Positions 51,614 through 63,654 of a stretch of DNA of 64,000 nucleotides are shown one piece after another (within the stretch, counting starts at the first letter, position 1; every line of letters starts with the position of its first letter). Under the pieces are notes generated by a model that worked only from the letters and a program-made list of their open reading frames with translations, did not search any database and had not been told where the DNA came from. The position numbers were made by a program, and so were the translations under genes. The stretch spans positions 1 through 64,000 of the forward strand of contig NW_017386038.1 in NCBI RefSeq assembly GCF_000237925.1, written 5' to 3'. The DNA comes from Schistosoma mansoni (lineage: Eukaryota > Platyhelminthes > Trematoda > Strigeidida > Schistosomatidae).

Positions 51614-54600
51614 TTAAATTCTTCGATCTGATTTTTGAGCACTTGATAATCTAGTTGATCTTCTAGAACTACTTACTGATGATGTTGGAGATGATGATGA
51701 TGTGTCAATTTTTTTTTGAGAATGTTTTAATTTTTTAGGATTACGACTACGTGAATTTGTTGTTGAATGACTTTTGACAGAATTGGAATTTTCATTATCG
51801 GAACTTTGAAGGACAACTTTACCACGACTTATTTTATGAATTGGGTTTTTTTGTGAATTATTATTGACATTCTTTTGACGAGTAACTACTGTGGCAGTAT
51901 TCTTTTTCGGTTTGATTTGTTTACTTGAAGGATTAGTACTAGATACTGGTATTGAAGTAGGGGTTAGATCACAATCAACTTTTTCTTCTTCATCATCATC
52001 ATCGGAGAAATCAAGTAAGTTTTGATGGGATGACTTATCTGTAAAATATTTAGAACAATAACCAGTCAATAGAATAAATTAACTAACAATGTTTTAATTG
52101 AATTCATGAACTGATGAATGTTAGACCACCATTGAAAACCTAGAAGCACCGGACGGCCATTTCGTCCTAGTATAGGACTCCTTGACAGTGCACTTCAACG
52201 ATCCCGCACGCGGGACTCAAACCCAGGACCTTCGGTCTCGCGCGCGTAGCCTTGACCAGTGGAGCTCAACCGCGTGAAATATGAGGCAGTTACTCACCAA
52301 AGACAATGGAGGATTGTCGCGGATGCGCACAGCTTAGGAGTCCCATACTAGGACGAAATAGCTGTTCAGTGTTTCCAGGGTTTCAGTGGTGGTTTAGCAT
52401 TCGTCGGTTCATGATCTCAATCAAAACTCAACAATCCCCACAACCCTATACTGATAACTAACGACGTATATATACAATGCATAAGATACTAAGTCAATTT
52501 ATAAACCACAACACGAAATATGAATGCTTGATGTAAGATAGGAGCACGTCTTACAGTTGTCAAATTTAGATTAAGTTCCAAACAACAAAATAAAACGCTG
52601 CAGTCAATACTATATAAGTACGAGAACACAGAGTAAAGAATGTTTAAAATGACTGTAAAAAATTTCATTTTTGCAAAGATTGACATTCATTGAGTCAGCA
52701 ATAAAAAGCAGGCAGCATCGGATAATTGTTTCGCCCTAGTTTAGCATTCTTCAGTTAACATGGCCCGAAAAATGGGACCTAGAAATTACAGACAAAACAC
52801 ATGGTGAGAGAGTTACCAATTAAAACTGCTGAGTTGATGGCCAAAAGTTTGGAATCCTTAACCACCAAGGTAGGGTCGCTTCGCGAAATTACGTGGTCAT
52901 CATTTATTATCACTATTGCTCCTTATCTCACACTTGACAGATTTTGGTTAGACAAGGATAATGTAATACCATTTTCTGTACTTTCTTGTACATTTATAAG
53001 TTCAGGACAGAATCGTATTTCTAATTGAAGGCCGATTCATTGAGTCAATTGGCTAAACAATTTAATAACAGAAGCAAAAGTGACAAGAAACTCTTACACA
53101 CCTAACCACTCACCTAATAAAGGATTACCAACAGCAGTCATAGTTCTATTTGATTGACTAAATATCATTGTAGCATTTCCTTGATTCTTTTCAATGATAT
53201 GATGTTCAGATGAATTAACCAAATGAAAATTAACTCGAGCAGATCCAAGTAACGTAGGTTGAGATTGTTGAATGCCTTCATTATTCATTATTGTATGGTT
53301 GGAGTCATCATCATCATGAAGTGGTGAAGTATTTATCTTGTCATTGCCATTTTCAGATATTATGGATTCATTCAATTTTTTAGAATCAATACCAAGACGT
53401 TCCATCTTCTCAATTAGTTGTTTACGAAAACGATGAAGTGTAAGATTTAAAGATCTATCAGCAAACTGTCAAACAAAAAGAAATATGAAGAATGGAATAA
53501 TATTGATAATGAATTGAATGAAAGATAATATGTTGCAGAACTCCATTGAACTAACTTTTTTTTGTTAAGACATCTTCGTCAATCTTCGAATGAACAGAGA
53601 AAATTACTGACTCATTAGCTAGTTTGGTTCAGTCAGTCAGCTACAACATAGGACCAGGCACATTTATGCATCGATACAAGTTGCCATACCTGGACCGATG
53701 CATAATAACGAAGCTAGGACATTGCGTTGTGCTAGCTTGGTTATTAAAAATGAGAGTCTGAATCAATCCACAGCTTAATTCATGAACATTGTTAATTGTA
53801 ATTAAGAAGTCCCTGTTAGATACATTTTTCCAAATAATCTATTAAGTTAAAATGACCGGCACAAAAAGTTCGGGATATACATATATGATGTAGTAAGATT
53901 GGTAATACAACTCAATTACTTACACTACATAAAGAGGGTAAGGGGTTTATTTAATACCGTTCCTATTTAAAGTTTTATTCACTTTCAATCGTAACAACAG
54001 GTAAGCCGCAACAAAGAAAGAAAATAAATAAAGTACACACAAACAATGTGATAACCACAGTGGATAATAAATCAGTATTACCAGGGTAAGAACAAATTGT
54101 TTTTGAACACATAAAGAGGGTTTCAATTTCCGTATAACCAAGGCTTCGATAAACCTTAGTATACGTCCTTGAAGGCTTTTGTACAGCACTACAAATGCTG
54201 ACTTGGTGTCAACCATATATGACCAGTCTCAACCACATGTTTTGCAATGGAGGAAGATGTCTATCTATCATGTGATCTTATTTGACCATTGGAATTCATT
54301 TGTTCCTGCATCCATTTGGGTGTGTTCCGCCACCCTTAATAGCAGATTACGATTACTCCACCCTATGTGCGTGTTTTCGCACATACATGAAAATTGATAG
54401 ACACAATCGCTTACGTGCTGTTTGAGTTTTTGGTAAAACATGGACCTTGTCTTTACAATAATTACAAGTTGGGCTACATAAAATGTCCTGTTAGTGGCTA
54501 ATTCAAGTCTCTGTCTCAACATGAGACCATTTGAGTCGCCCCTAAATGGTAAAGTGATGTAAATTCGTTTTTTGGGTGCCAGAAGCGTCATAGGTCTAAT

Positions 54601-57600
54601 TGTATTGCAACCCATCCAGTGGTTTATGAACTTCAATGAATTACCATTATTCATTAATGTATCAGTCACGAGCTTCGTTTGTACCTCAATAGTATCTCTG
54701 TTGCAAATGCGATTGATTCTATTGAATAAGCCTTTTATTAATCTACGTTTGTAAGGAATTGAGCGGTGACTATGGGAATTAAGATATTCCCCTGTCCATG
54801 TCGGCTTTTTGTTAAATTTTTAATATTCAAATTTTGTAAAGCTACACGTACAATGTTAACGTGGTTTAAAAATGTTTCTATTTTGCAATTTAGACTTTAT
54901 TTGGTTAGCAGATCCGTTTTATATATCAATAATGTATGGTGTATGCTACTTATGTCTGTCGACATAAGTAGTATGTAACATCAATTGGAAGTGGAAAACT
55001 TGGCAGCAGAAGAGAAACTGAGACGGAGAGCGATTGCGAATAGCAAGAATCATACAGAATGTGGAGGACAAATGATAAAAATTTGCAAATGACGTATTCA
55101 ATGTATGGTTCTCATTCTGTAATTAAATACATGGGTTGTACCCACCTGTGTTCTCGTTCATTACAGTATTACTGAAGATGTTAGTCATTATGAATGACTA
55201 TGAAAGTTTAATAATCAAACTAAATTTTTAAGCTGAAATTTCATCTTAATTGTCAAAATCGCTAAAGATACTCATATACAATTAGATTTTTATAACCAAT
55301 ACTAACTTGGGATCCGGAAGGGAAGCGGAAAAGAGGAAGGCCAAAGAACACATTACGCCGAGAAATAGAAGCAGATATGAAAATGATGAATAACAACTGG
55401 AAAGAATTGGAAAGGAAGGCTCAGGACAAAGTTGGATGGAGAATGCTGGTGAGCGGCCTATGCTCCTCGACGAGGGGTAACAGGCGTAAGTAAGTAACTG
55501 TTGAATTGATTGGCGAAGTTGCATCTACTCTTTGTGTTCTGCCAAATTCTAATCTTTTGAATTCATCATATCTCTATCTTTTTTATCTTTTCAAATTTAT
55601 TTCCTTGGATTATACTCCTTCAATAACATCTTCGAACTCTAATCTTTCCCATTACAGCTTATACTCTTACTATTTCTACCACTATGGGATTTGATGAATC
55701 GACAACTGGATCTCTGTGCTAATGTGGTATGCAAACTCTACCTGATGTACGTACGTACGAAGTTCTACGTTGTGACTGACTCTTGAATTGGTTGAGAAAT
55801 AAACAATAATCTCATAGAACCAAAACTTAAATTGATCGTTGGTTAAATAATTCATGAATGTAACACAAAAAAGGATAGAATTCACCGTTCATTATTCAAT
55901 TTAATTATATAAATAAACTAACTTTTGACATTGAATCAACTAGAGTTAATAACTCTTTATGAACTTGTATATTTTCAGTAGAAGGTCGTAATTGAAAAAT
56001 CATACGTAGATATAATTTAGCTTCGGCTGATTGAGGTGCTTTTAAAACTTCAGTAGCCAAAATTGACACCAATCGATCGTGATGTGGATTGATCTTAAGA
56101 TGATTGTGCATTTGTTTTAGGCAAAAAAAAACAAACAAACGAAAGTGTAGTACATTTCAAAACCTAACATGAGATACATGATCATAATTGATTGATCACT
56201 GGGTAGTGATCAATGTTATGCGTGTCAAGTCCTTCTTAGTGCTGATCAAATGCTATCGATCAAGTTGCAATGTGGCCACTAGTCTAGGTGGCTCTATGTT
56301 GAGATAAGATGGTGATTTAGGGTGGTCAACAGGAAACCCTGGACCCGGATTCGTGCTACTTGGCACTCGTCAGCAAGGTGTACTGTAATTTAGAGGGAAC
56401 TGGTGGTCCCTGACGGATTCGATCCCGTGTCACTCAGCTTCACAGTCAGAGAAGTTACCACTGAGCTGCTCGGGCCGCGACCGACCTCCTGTAGGACTGA
56501 GATGTAATCACAATTGATTGATAACTGGGTGGAGATCAATGTCATGCGTGTCAAGTCCTTCTTTAGTGCTGATCGAATGCTATCGATCAAGTTGAGATAC
56601 ATGAATTCAAGGTGAGGATGCTGGTGTTATTGTGATCTCTAAGATGAATAAACTTATTGTGAAGTTTCCGTTGTTTTTCTTAACCTTCGGTCATTGTTTT
56701 CCTTTAGAATATGAGCCCCCGAAATCTACTTACATCTTTTCTCGTTATCTATACCTTCTCTTTTCTACTATGATACTATAAATTAAATTGGTCATAATTT
56801 ACCATTCTGCGACTAAAAAGCAAGTTAGAAGAAAGCTAGGGACGACCAAACCACGATGTAGCACCAGTCTACAGAGTCATTACCGATTAGACTAAGCCTT
56901 GTTAATAGGTGTAAACTACCTGTTTTGAGTCTGCCTGATAATCGTTACCAATAAATAGAAACTTTGAAGTTCAGGATGGTTCGCCATGGAGGAGTTGCAC
57001 TCAATATTTGTTTCCTGTAGAACTTGAGTCCGAAATGTACTTACATCATTTCTTGTTCTCTATATCTACTCTTTTCTACTACCCTTCAGACTGTTACCAC
57101 TTTTCCCATTGTAGGATTTATCTCGAAACGATTTCATCTCACTGTGCTAATGTGGTGTGACAACTTGAACCGATGTACATATATGTCAGGTCCTACGTCC
57201 TGAAAAAACAACTCGACCTGCTAGTCAGTTGTGGACAGATCCTAATGACTCACTTTTCTTCGAGTTATGTGCTGATGATGTTGTCCAGAAGGACAGTGAA
57301 AGCTTAACAACCAATCCATCCAACTCGGAGGTCACGACTCCAAAAAACAGTATGATAGAGTAATTATTGTTATAGGTTGCGGGAATATAAAACATGATAG
57401 TCACTGATGTAATAGAATACAACCTTATATAATAGTGTCAGAGGTATTGGAAAAGAAAGATAGCAGCAATTACAGTGAATAGTTGATTGATTAGAACGAT
57501 AGTAATTACGAAATAATGTCAGAACTAAAAGTCTCGTAATATGATAAAGAACAAATTAATCTGCGTTTGTCCTTATGATCGATTTGGAGTCACGTCGGGT

Positions 57601-60600
57601 CTTTCTTTAACCATTGAAGAATTGATATACTAGTATAGGGTAACAAAATCATGGGATGCATACATCAATGATAAAAGTGTGTACTTTGTACACCATTCAA
57701 TACATGATAGTGTTATGCCCCTTTAACATTAGAGAATGGTAACTTTGGGGTTCATTTATGGACCAATATTATGCATATAATTTTTATCGTATATTTGCTA
57801 AATAATTAAACCACTCATATTCATGTTCCTTTCATTGTGAGCTTTATTTTGACCCTTGTACTATTATTGTACGATTTACCATTCCTGAGTTATACCTAGT
57901 CTATTGATTACTGCTCCCCCTATTCACAGCCATATTTGGCTAAATCTTGTACAAATGTTATTTTCTATTTTAAGGTACGATGTGGTCAGTCTGTTTGATA
58001 TATAAACTCAGTATGTTTGAAATACAAGGATTCATACCACAGAGGCTGTTTTTGGTGTTTTGGACTTAACTGGCTGGGCTAGGCAGAAGCAGGACCGATA
58101 AGCACTCTAGACTGCTCGTACGAGTTCTCGTGTATCACTGTTTCCAATCGATAATTTGCTGCTCTCTGATTGGCGGTCCTATCACGTCATATATTAATTG
58201 GGCATCCACTCGGCCACAAGATATAACAGATAGGTATTTTGTTTGAATTTCACGGAGCAAAAGTAACCATATCACAGTATCTGATATAAGGTTCGTTGTT
58301 AAAAGCTGATTGATTAGTAGTATGCACAATTAAAAGAGTAACACAATTACAATTTGGTTTAATTGACAGTTTATCCAGGCACCTTTGATTGATTGTATTG
58401 GCTCTATACATAATTTTTCCAAGATTTAACGTTAATACGAAGCATAAACGAACAAAATAACTAGTAAGTGAAAACCGAACATGTATTATTATGAATTACT
58501 AATGTGGGATTCGAAGTATAGATTTTGAAATAAAGTTATTCAGAACTAAGAAGAGAGAGTTAGTTGATTGAGTTATGGAAAAAAACTTACAATTTTTTCA
58601 TCAATTTGTCCAGTTGATGATGATATTGTTTTTGATTTATTTGAATTTGGACGTGAATCTTCATTATCATCATTGACAATATCTTTACCTTCTTGATTAA
58701 CTGTTACATTTTTACCTTCTGATCGACTTTTCAAATGTGTAGTATCAGTTAGACGAGCTAATAAACTAGCTACATCATTTGGTTCAACTTCAGATAAAGG
58801 TGAAGAAGCAGGTGCACGAATTAATGTAGTCAATGTAGGTAAAACAGCATTAGTAAGTGCAGATTGATGTTCAAAGGCATCCATTCCAATACCATTAGCA
58901 CAAGCATAATCTGCAAAGAAATATGCTAAACCTCGACGAAGTTGAGGACTTTCTTCACTAACTGGATTAAACCATAATAATAATAATAAACTAAGTATAT
59001 GACTTGAAACAATACGATCATAAATTAATAATTTGGCAAGACCAAGTGCACTAGTTGAACGTAATCCATCATCAGACTGAAGAGTAAGAAAAGAAACGAA
59101 AGTACGAAATATATAAGTAATTAGATGTAATTATTGTATTTTCTGATTTCTCATCAGCTGCTTATAACCAATGATTGTTATATAAAGAATTAGAAATACA
59201 TATCGAGGTAAAATATATTACTAGATCGTAAGGAAATAAACAGCAATTATATATTATTATATATTTCGCCCCCAAATGCCCTGGTACGGCCGAGAGTGGG
59301 GAGAGTACGCTCTCCCTCTCGAAATGCTCTCACATGGCCACGCGAATATAGCCTCCACCAGGGAAGTCCTACTCATGCCAAGGGTGTTCTTCACGAGAGT
59401 GAGAGGACGAAAATCTCATGTCCGGAGCTTTAAACGGGGTGGTGGACACGGAAAGTCCACATAGGGGAGTTGGAAAACCCTGATTTCAAACCAATGGTGC
59501 ACATGGGCTCCAGTATCCTCAAGGAACAAATGGAGTATCAATCAATCGTTGGTCACCGTTTACCATGGGACTACATCATCTGAAGATGCTCCACTGCCTT
59601 GTGGATCAGATCTTTAGGTCAAAGGCTCCGGGTGTGGCCCACTATGGAAACCACCTGCTTCAGTTTGGGCACCTGGGTAGTATCACAGCCCTCACACAAA
59701 TCAAATGAGATTTGTGCGGTGCATATATATCTGATGCTTCCTTGTACCAATATTTATGTGTTTAAATAAATAAATAATTATATATTTCAGTTCAAGCACC
59801 TAGACATTTATATTTACGTTATTAGTGTGTTCAAGTTCTAATTGGTGACTGTAACTTCTTCTTGATCTACAGTATATCTCGTAATAAGTTAAGTTTTTTG
59901 TTTCGACGTTCCTAGTTCTCTACCAATCTATATCTACACCAGCCAACATTGCATTTAGAGGCAGACAGTAGTTGACATACGTAACACATCCTAACCACAT
60001 TAGTTAATGATGACTTACTAAGTCATTACCGATTTCAATTTATATATAGTAGACTGCATCTAACCTCAGCATTATTCTCACTCAGTGATTCCAACATATG
60101 TGGGTAATGTTTCTAAAAAAAATCTTCAGTCGTAATGGACTCATAGTCTAAAGGTTTGAGTGTTTCAATAGAGTCACTCCTAAATTTTATCTCCTGCATT
60201 GAGATTTGATCATTTGGACAGTAATTTTCTATTGTTCTTTCCTTAATATTAGCCTACGGGTTCATATAATCTCACCACGTAAACCTAAACTGAAGTTGCA
60301 ATAATCCATTATTTTCTATTTTGAAAATAACAAACAGAAAATAAGCTGACTAGTTGATTATCTAATATTCCTTCAGCCAGTCAGCTACAACGTAGAACCA
60401 TGAACATATATGCATCGGTCCAAGTTGCTGGGTGGTGATCAATGTCATGCGTGTCTCAGTCCTACAGGAGGTCGGTCGCGGCCCGAATAGCTTAGCGGTA
60501 ACGTCTCTGACTGTGAAGCTGAGTGACACGGGATCGAATCCGTCAGGGACCACCAGTTCCCTCAAGATTACAGGTACACCCTGCTGACGAGTGCCAAGTA

Positions 60601-63051
60601 GCACGAATCCGGGTCCAGGGTTTCCTGTTGACCACCTCCAACCACCATCTTATCTCAATTAACTTATCGGAAATCGACTGTAAGAGAATCCATAGAATTA
60701 ATTAAGTATTGAAATATACACAAGAAATTATATTTCAATTTGTTTTTACCTCTTTTTCCAAAAGTGAGGTGATTGGTTTTAATAAACGATAAGCTGTTTT
60801 GGACATTTCATCACATCGAACTAATATACCCAATGGATTACTATGAGACTGATCAATAGAATCCTGAGATGTTTGTCGTGTTAATACAACATAATCATGC
60901 TTAGCTGTATAAAAAAAAAGAAAGTGAATAGAGCAAAATCGGAAAATTCACTTATTTTGTTGATAATTTAACAAACAATCTTTTAAAAGGTCGATATTCA
61001 GAGAAACTATATTCTTCAACACAATATTAATTCGTATTCTCATTTGGAAGAACCTGAAGGGTATTTATTGTCTGTCAGTCAGTCACAACGTAGAACTTCG
61101 TACGTACGTACATCAGTTCGAGTTGCCATACCACATTAGCACAGAGATGCACTTGTCGATTCATCAAATCCCATAGTGGTAGAAATAGTAAGAGTATAAG
61201 CTGTAATGGGAAAGATTAGGGTTTGAAGGAGTACAATCCAGTGAAATAAATTTGGAAAGAGAAAAAAGGTAGAGACATGAAGAATTCAGAAGATTAGAAT
61301 TTGGCAGAACACAAAGAATGGATGCACCTTCGCCATTGTAAACGATTTGGAGCCATGTCATTCAAGGTCTCTAACCATCGATTGCCATCATCTATTTATT
61401 GAGACTTAATGAATGTCCCTAAACAGTATATAATTTGAAAACGAGAGATATTTCTTGTGTATGACCAATCAACATTGCCTCCCACGACATATAGTACTGG
61501 CTTTGTAATAGGAGTAGGTTGAAGAAAACAGCTAGAGGAGATCAAACCAAAACATTGCTAATTATTTTATATATTTTATCATTATACACATGTGGTAAGA
61601 TTGTTTGAACTGATCTACATTTGTTCCAAGCCCAAGCTTTCTTATGAATCATTGATAAAATGTATTGTACAAGTATGACAATGACAACAAACAATTGATT
61701 GCCGATTGCAAATTCAGTTTACCAAACAAGTTATCTAATGTAATATTTCAAACTGTTTTCTAAATAACTGATGCTTGTATAACAGTAATGATGATTGGGA
61801 TAACTGAATTCATTACTTTAACCATATGAACTTCAGAAAAACAGATGTACAGGTTGTTCAACTGACTAAATAAATATCAGGGAATAAACACTTCTATTCC
61901 CAGACTTTTATAATTGTTTTTGCTAATAAACGACCCAGCTACTCCTATTGCTTAGTATTCTTATACGATGACACTCGGACAAAACCCCAAAATCAGAACA
62001 CGTTGAACAGGAACGAAATTGTATTCAAAATAACAAGGGTTGGTGAACAGCAATCAATCGTTAGAAAAACGTTCATATATTTATAGTATATACATAAGAA
62101 ACTTCTAGATGCTTCTTCAATAATCTGCCGGAGCTGATTGGTTTAGAATTAGCCAATCAGAGTGCGCCGTCATGATCATACACATAATGTGCCTTAATCC
62201 GGTTTATTTTCCGCTAACACAGACAAAATATTAAGCTCAGAAATTATGGCTTCTTTTATAGAACAACAAATGAATAGTTAGGAATGAAAATAATGGTTAT
62301 AAAACAACCAATTATCATCCTCTCCTTCTGATGGCTATCATATTTCCCTCCTTTAGTTTGAAGTTGAGAATATTTGAAGATTTATCACATAACTTAGAAT
62401 ACATAACGTCCAATCTGTGAAATCCTACTAGATTTTACCGACTGCAGAACCACAATACGGTGGTTATGGATCTCTGCATATGACATTTAAATTAATTGAA
62501 ACGACAAAGTGAATGGAAAATTCTACAGAAATGGACGTATTTTCATTATTTTAGACGCTTGCTATTGTAGTCCCCTTACTCTTATTTTTTGTAAAAGTTT
62601 GATCAATGAAAATACAAAATCGCAAAGTGTTCACTCTTTATCAGAAGGGGTTTTTGTGGAGATTTAGTATTTTCATAGTTGAAAGCTGAGGAGCCCCACA
62701 ATAAGACGAAACAGCCGTCCAGTGCTTCCAGGTTTCCCCTGGTGTTCACTCTTCAACAAACACTCCGCTTATATGTTCATATCTCGACAATACGAAATAA
62801 TAAGATTTGATGAAGGTACACTAAGTGATACAAGTCTTTATTATTACTAACTAAAGCAACTTACATGCTTTGATATTCTGTTCTTCTTCATCGTCATCAT
62901 CTTCATCAACGATAATGGTATCGGTTGGCACTAATCGACTATTTGGATTAATATTAGCATCATGAAATGGACGAAACCCGTAAATAAGCAAACAATCAAT
63001 AATACATCCTAGTGCTGTTTCACTAATCATCAAATGATCCACACGCATAGC
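51614..63051 (-). CDS. NCAPG: Condensin complex subunit 3 (CAP-G), C-terminal six exons
   Basis: Minus strand. Exons 63051-62865, 60904-60750, 59076-58591, 56093-55923, 53465-53114 and 52038-51614 join in frame (phases 1,0,0,0,1) to 591 codons ending TAA at 51614; upstream exons lie beyond the right edge. The first exon has the HEAT stretch [19 protein letters not shown] then an acidic [11 protein letters not shown] loop. The third carries [53 protein letters not shown] and [20 protein letters not shown], closely matching human NCAPG (LLWYNPVTEED, NAPASSPLAEID). The fourth (residues [20 protein letters not shown]) is the last helical part. The final two exons are low-complexity, Ser/Lys-rich, with [11 protein letters not shown] and [15 protein letters not shown], as in the disordered tail of the family. 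CAP-G is a HEAT subunit of condensin I that binds DNA with CAP-H during mitotic compaction. The R500-inserted LTR element lies just 770 bp past its stop. Confidence 0.94.
52110..52430. mobile_element. Inverted pair of SINE family 2 copies
   Basis: In NCAPG intron. A minus copy (52110-52285, with GTTAGACCACCATTGAAAAC and ACCCAGGACCTTCGGTCTCG) runs into a plus copy (52286-52430, with GAGTCCCATACTAGGACGAAA and GTGGTGGTTTAGCATTC). Both ribozymes have core changes (GTCAAGGA and CTTAGGA). Confidence 0.65.
52431..53113. other. Rest of the NCAPG last intron
   Basis: Intron between 53113 and 52039. Outside the SINE pair no feature is recognised. Confidence 0.45.
53630..53725 (-). mobile_element. SR2-like RTE LINE 3' tip
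   Basis: CAGTCAGCTACAACATAGGACCAGGCACAT and GTTGCCATACC are the extreme 3' end in antisense. NCAPG intron. Confidence 0.55.
53945..54680 (-). mobile_element. Penelope-like element remnant with GIY-YIG region
   Basis: Minus-strand coding fragments. 54669-54268 includes [20 protein letters not shown] then [20 protein letters not shown] and [10 protein letters not shown], which parallel the CVYxFxC...YIGxTxRxLxxRxxEH pattern of the Penelope endonuclease. 54216-53947 continues [20 protein letters not shown], with the usual catalytic Glu in [10 protein letters not shown]. The RT part is absent. The GIY-YIG Tyr pair is partly lost (HIG in place of YIG) and frames are broken. In an NCAPG intron. 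Confidence 0.6.
54945..55010. repeat. Short hairpin and dispersed repeat
   Basis: CTACTTATGTC and GACATAAGTAG pair around TGTC (54949-54974). The continuation (ACATCAATTGGAAGTGGAAA) is related to the inverted piece at 43985-44035 and to the tandem unit before FAM78. Confidence 0.5.
55308..55500 (+). mobile_element. RTE-like LINE 3' end
   Basis: GAAGCGGAAAAGAGGAAGGCC, AACACATTACGCCGAGAAAT, GGATGGAGAATGCTGGTGAG and GAGGGGTAACAGGCGTAAGT match 2370-2545. Ends in GTAAGTAA. Confidence 0.85.
55501..55790 (+). mobile_element. RTE LINE 3' fragment (second subfamily)
   Basis: GTTCTGCCAAATTCTAATCTT through GTACGTACGAAGTTCTACGT matches 35570-35845. In NCAPG intron. Confidence 0.75.
56185..56595 (-). 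mobile_element. tRNA-derived SINE with variant hammerhead (family 3)
   Basis: Minus copy of the element at 60425-60660. Contains the tRNA-like head reversed (GGATTCGATCCCGTGTCACT as box B, AGTTACCACTGAGCTGCTCGG as box A) and a hammerhead-like core at 56331-56385. Imperfect direct repeats of about 80 bp flank the body (56188-56267 and 56512-56595, both with GCGTGTCAAGTCCTTCTT and ATGCTATCGATCAAGTTG). NCAPG intron. Confidence 0.75.
56331..56385 (-). ncRNA. Hammerhead-like RNA motif, variant core
   Basis: Minus strand: CTGACGA (from 56373 to 56367), stem II GTGC/GCAC with CAAGTA loop, then GAAT where GAAA is expected, CCGG, GTC and CAGGGT closing stem I. The A15.1-U16.1 pair becomes U-U. Probably inactive or altered. 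Confidence 0.55.
56815..57200 (+). mobile_element. SR2-like RTE LINE 3' fragment, old
   Basis: GAAAGCTAGGGACGACCAAACC, GTTGCACTCAATATTTGTTTCC and ATGTCAGGTCCTACGTCC match the family 3' end with many changes. NCAPG intron. Confidence 0.6.
57711..58228 (-). mobile_element. Solo LTR (family B) with target duplication
   Basis: 518 bp between TGTTATGCCCC and AGATATAACA, flanked by GATAG on both sides (57706-57710 and 58229-58233). Reverse orientation of the copy at 36070-36577. No internal sequence, so a recombination product. NCAPG intron. Confidence 0.88.
59270..59775 (+). mobile_element. R500 retroposon, full length, sense
   Basis: From GCCCCCAAATGCCCTGGTAC to TTATGTGTTTAAATAAATAAATA. ATTATATATTTC is present directly before (59257-59269) and after (59775-59788), a clear target duplication. 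The AAAT tail and variable-length duplications show LINE-type retroposition. No pol III box pair found. NCAPG intron. Confidence 0.9.
60425..60660 (+). mobile_element. tRNA-derived SINE with variant hammerhead (family 3)
   Basis: Box A TAGCTTAGCGGTAACG (60488-60503), box B GGGATCGAATCC (60530-60541), then the hammerhead-like motif and a 3' end CATCTTATCTCAA. Head resembles a tRNA with GCGGCCCGAATAGCTTAGCG at its 5' side. NCAPG intron. Confidence 0.8.
60571..60630 (+). ncRNA. Hammerhead-like RNA motif, variant core
   Basis: CTGACGA at 60584-60590, stem II GTGC/GCAC, GAAT at 60604-60607, stem I ACCCTG/CAGGGT plus outer CAGG/CCTG. Same U in place of A after GAA as the copy at 56331-56385, while stems I and II differ from Sm-alpha but still pair. 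Confidence 0.6.
61070..61395 (-). mobile_element. RTE LINE 3' fragment (second subfamily)
   Basis: CAGTCAGTCACAACGTAGAACTTCG to CATTGTAAACGATTTGGAGCC; antisense of 35560-35845. NCAPG intron. A further short RTE piece follows at 61480-61555 (+). Confidence 0.75.
61556..62635. other. NCAPG intron, no feature seen
   Basis: About 1.1 kb of AT-rich intron without a recognised repeat or frame. Confidence 0.4.
62640..62745. mobile_element. SINE family 2, rearranged fragment
   Basis: An antisense tail (TTTTTGTGGAGATTTAGTAT, TTTCATAGTTGAA) is joined to a sense ribozyme piece (GCTGAGGAGCCCCACAATAA, GACGAAACAGCCGTCCAGTG). Stem I 5' strand is lost. Confidence 0.65.
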
Positions 63052-63361
63052 CTAGAAAACATACATACAACATGAAAAATAGGATTACTGACTGAGAATG
63101 GTTAATCTAACTCTGAAAGGAAAAAAAATCTTCCGTAGCCAGGAATTTATATCATTGTGAATGATGAATTCGTTTCGATTAAAAAAATACAAACACACAT
63201 CATTTATACCCATATTTCAACTGGTTACAATAAGTGGATAAAAAAACCATCTTAAGAGTAACCTCCAATCCACGTGATGAGACATATCATAATAACTGTT
63301 CGATAGATTGTAAATAATCAACTCTGAAATCTAGTCAATCGCATAAAGTTTATCTTCATAG

Positions 63362-63560
63362 TTGAAATCATGAGTCGATTGAAGCTAGACCACCATGGAA
63401 AACCTGGAAGCACTGGACGGTCGTTTCGTCCTATTGTGGGACTCTTCAGCAGTGCGCATCCACGATCCCGCACTCGCGAGATTCGAACCCAGGACCTACT
63501 AGTCTCGCGCCAGAGCACTTAACCGATAGACCACTGCGCCGGCATCCAAAGATGTTATTG
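63362..63560 (-). mobile_element. SINE family 2, complete
   Basis: Minus strand: tRNA-like head GCGCAGTGGTCTATCGGTTA (box A) and GGGTTCGAATCTC (box B), ribozyme at 63455-63410, then GGTGGTCTAGCTTCAATCGA. Lies in the NCAPG intron upstream of exon 63051-62865. Confidence 0.85.
63410..63455 (-). ncRNA. Hammerhead ribozyme, family 2
   Basis: GCACTG, CTGAAGA (fits CUGANGA), GTCC/GGAC stem II, GAAA, CGA/CCG short stem III with one mismatch, UC, CAGTGC. Core complete. Confidence 0.75.
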
Positions 63561-63654
63561 TCTGAATTGGGAAGCAGTGACCAGTGGAGTTCAACCACGT
63601 CTGTTGTGAGATAACAACTCACTGAAGACAATTGGTGAACGGTTGCTCAAACAT

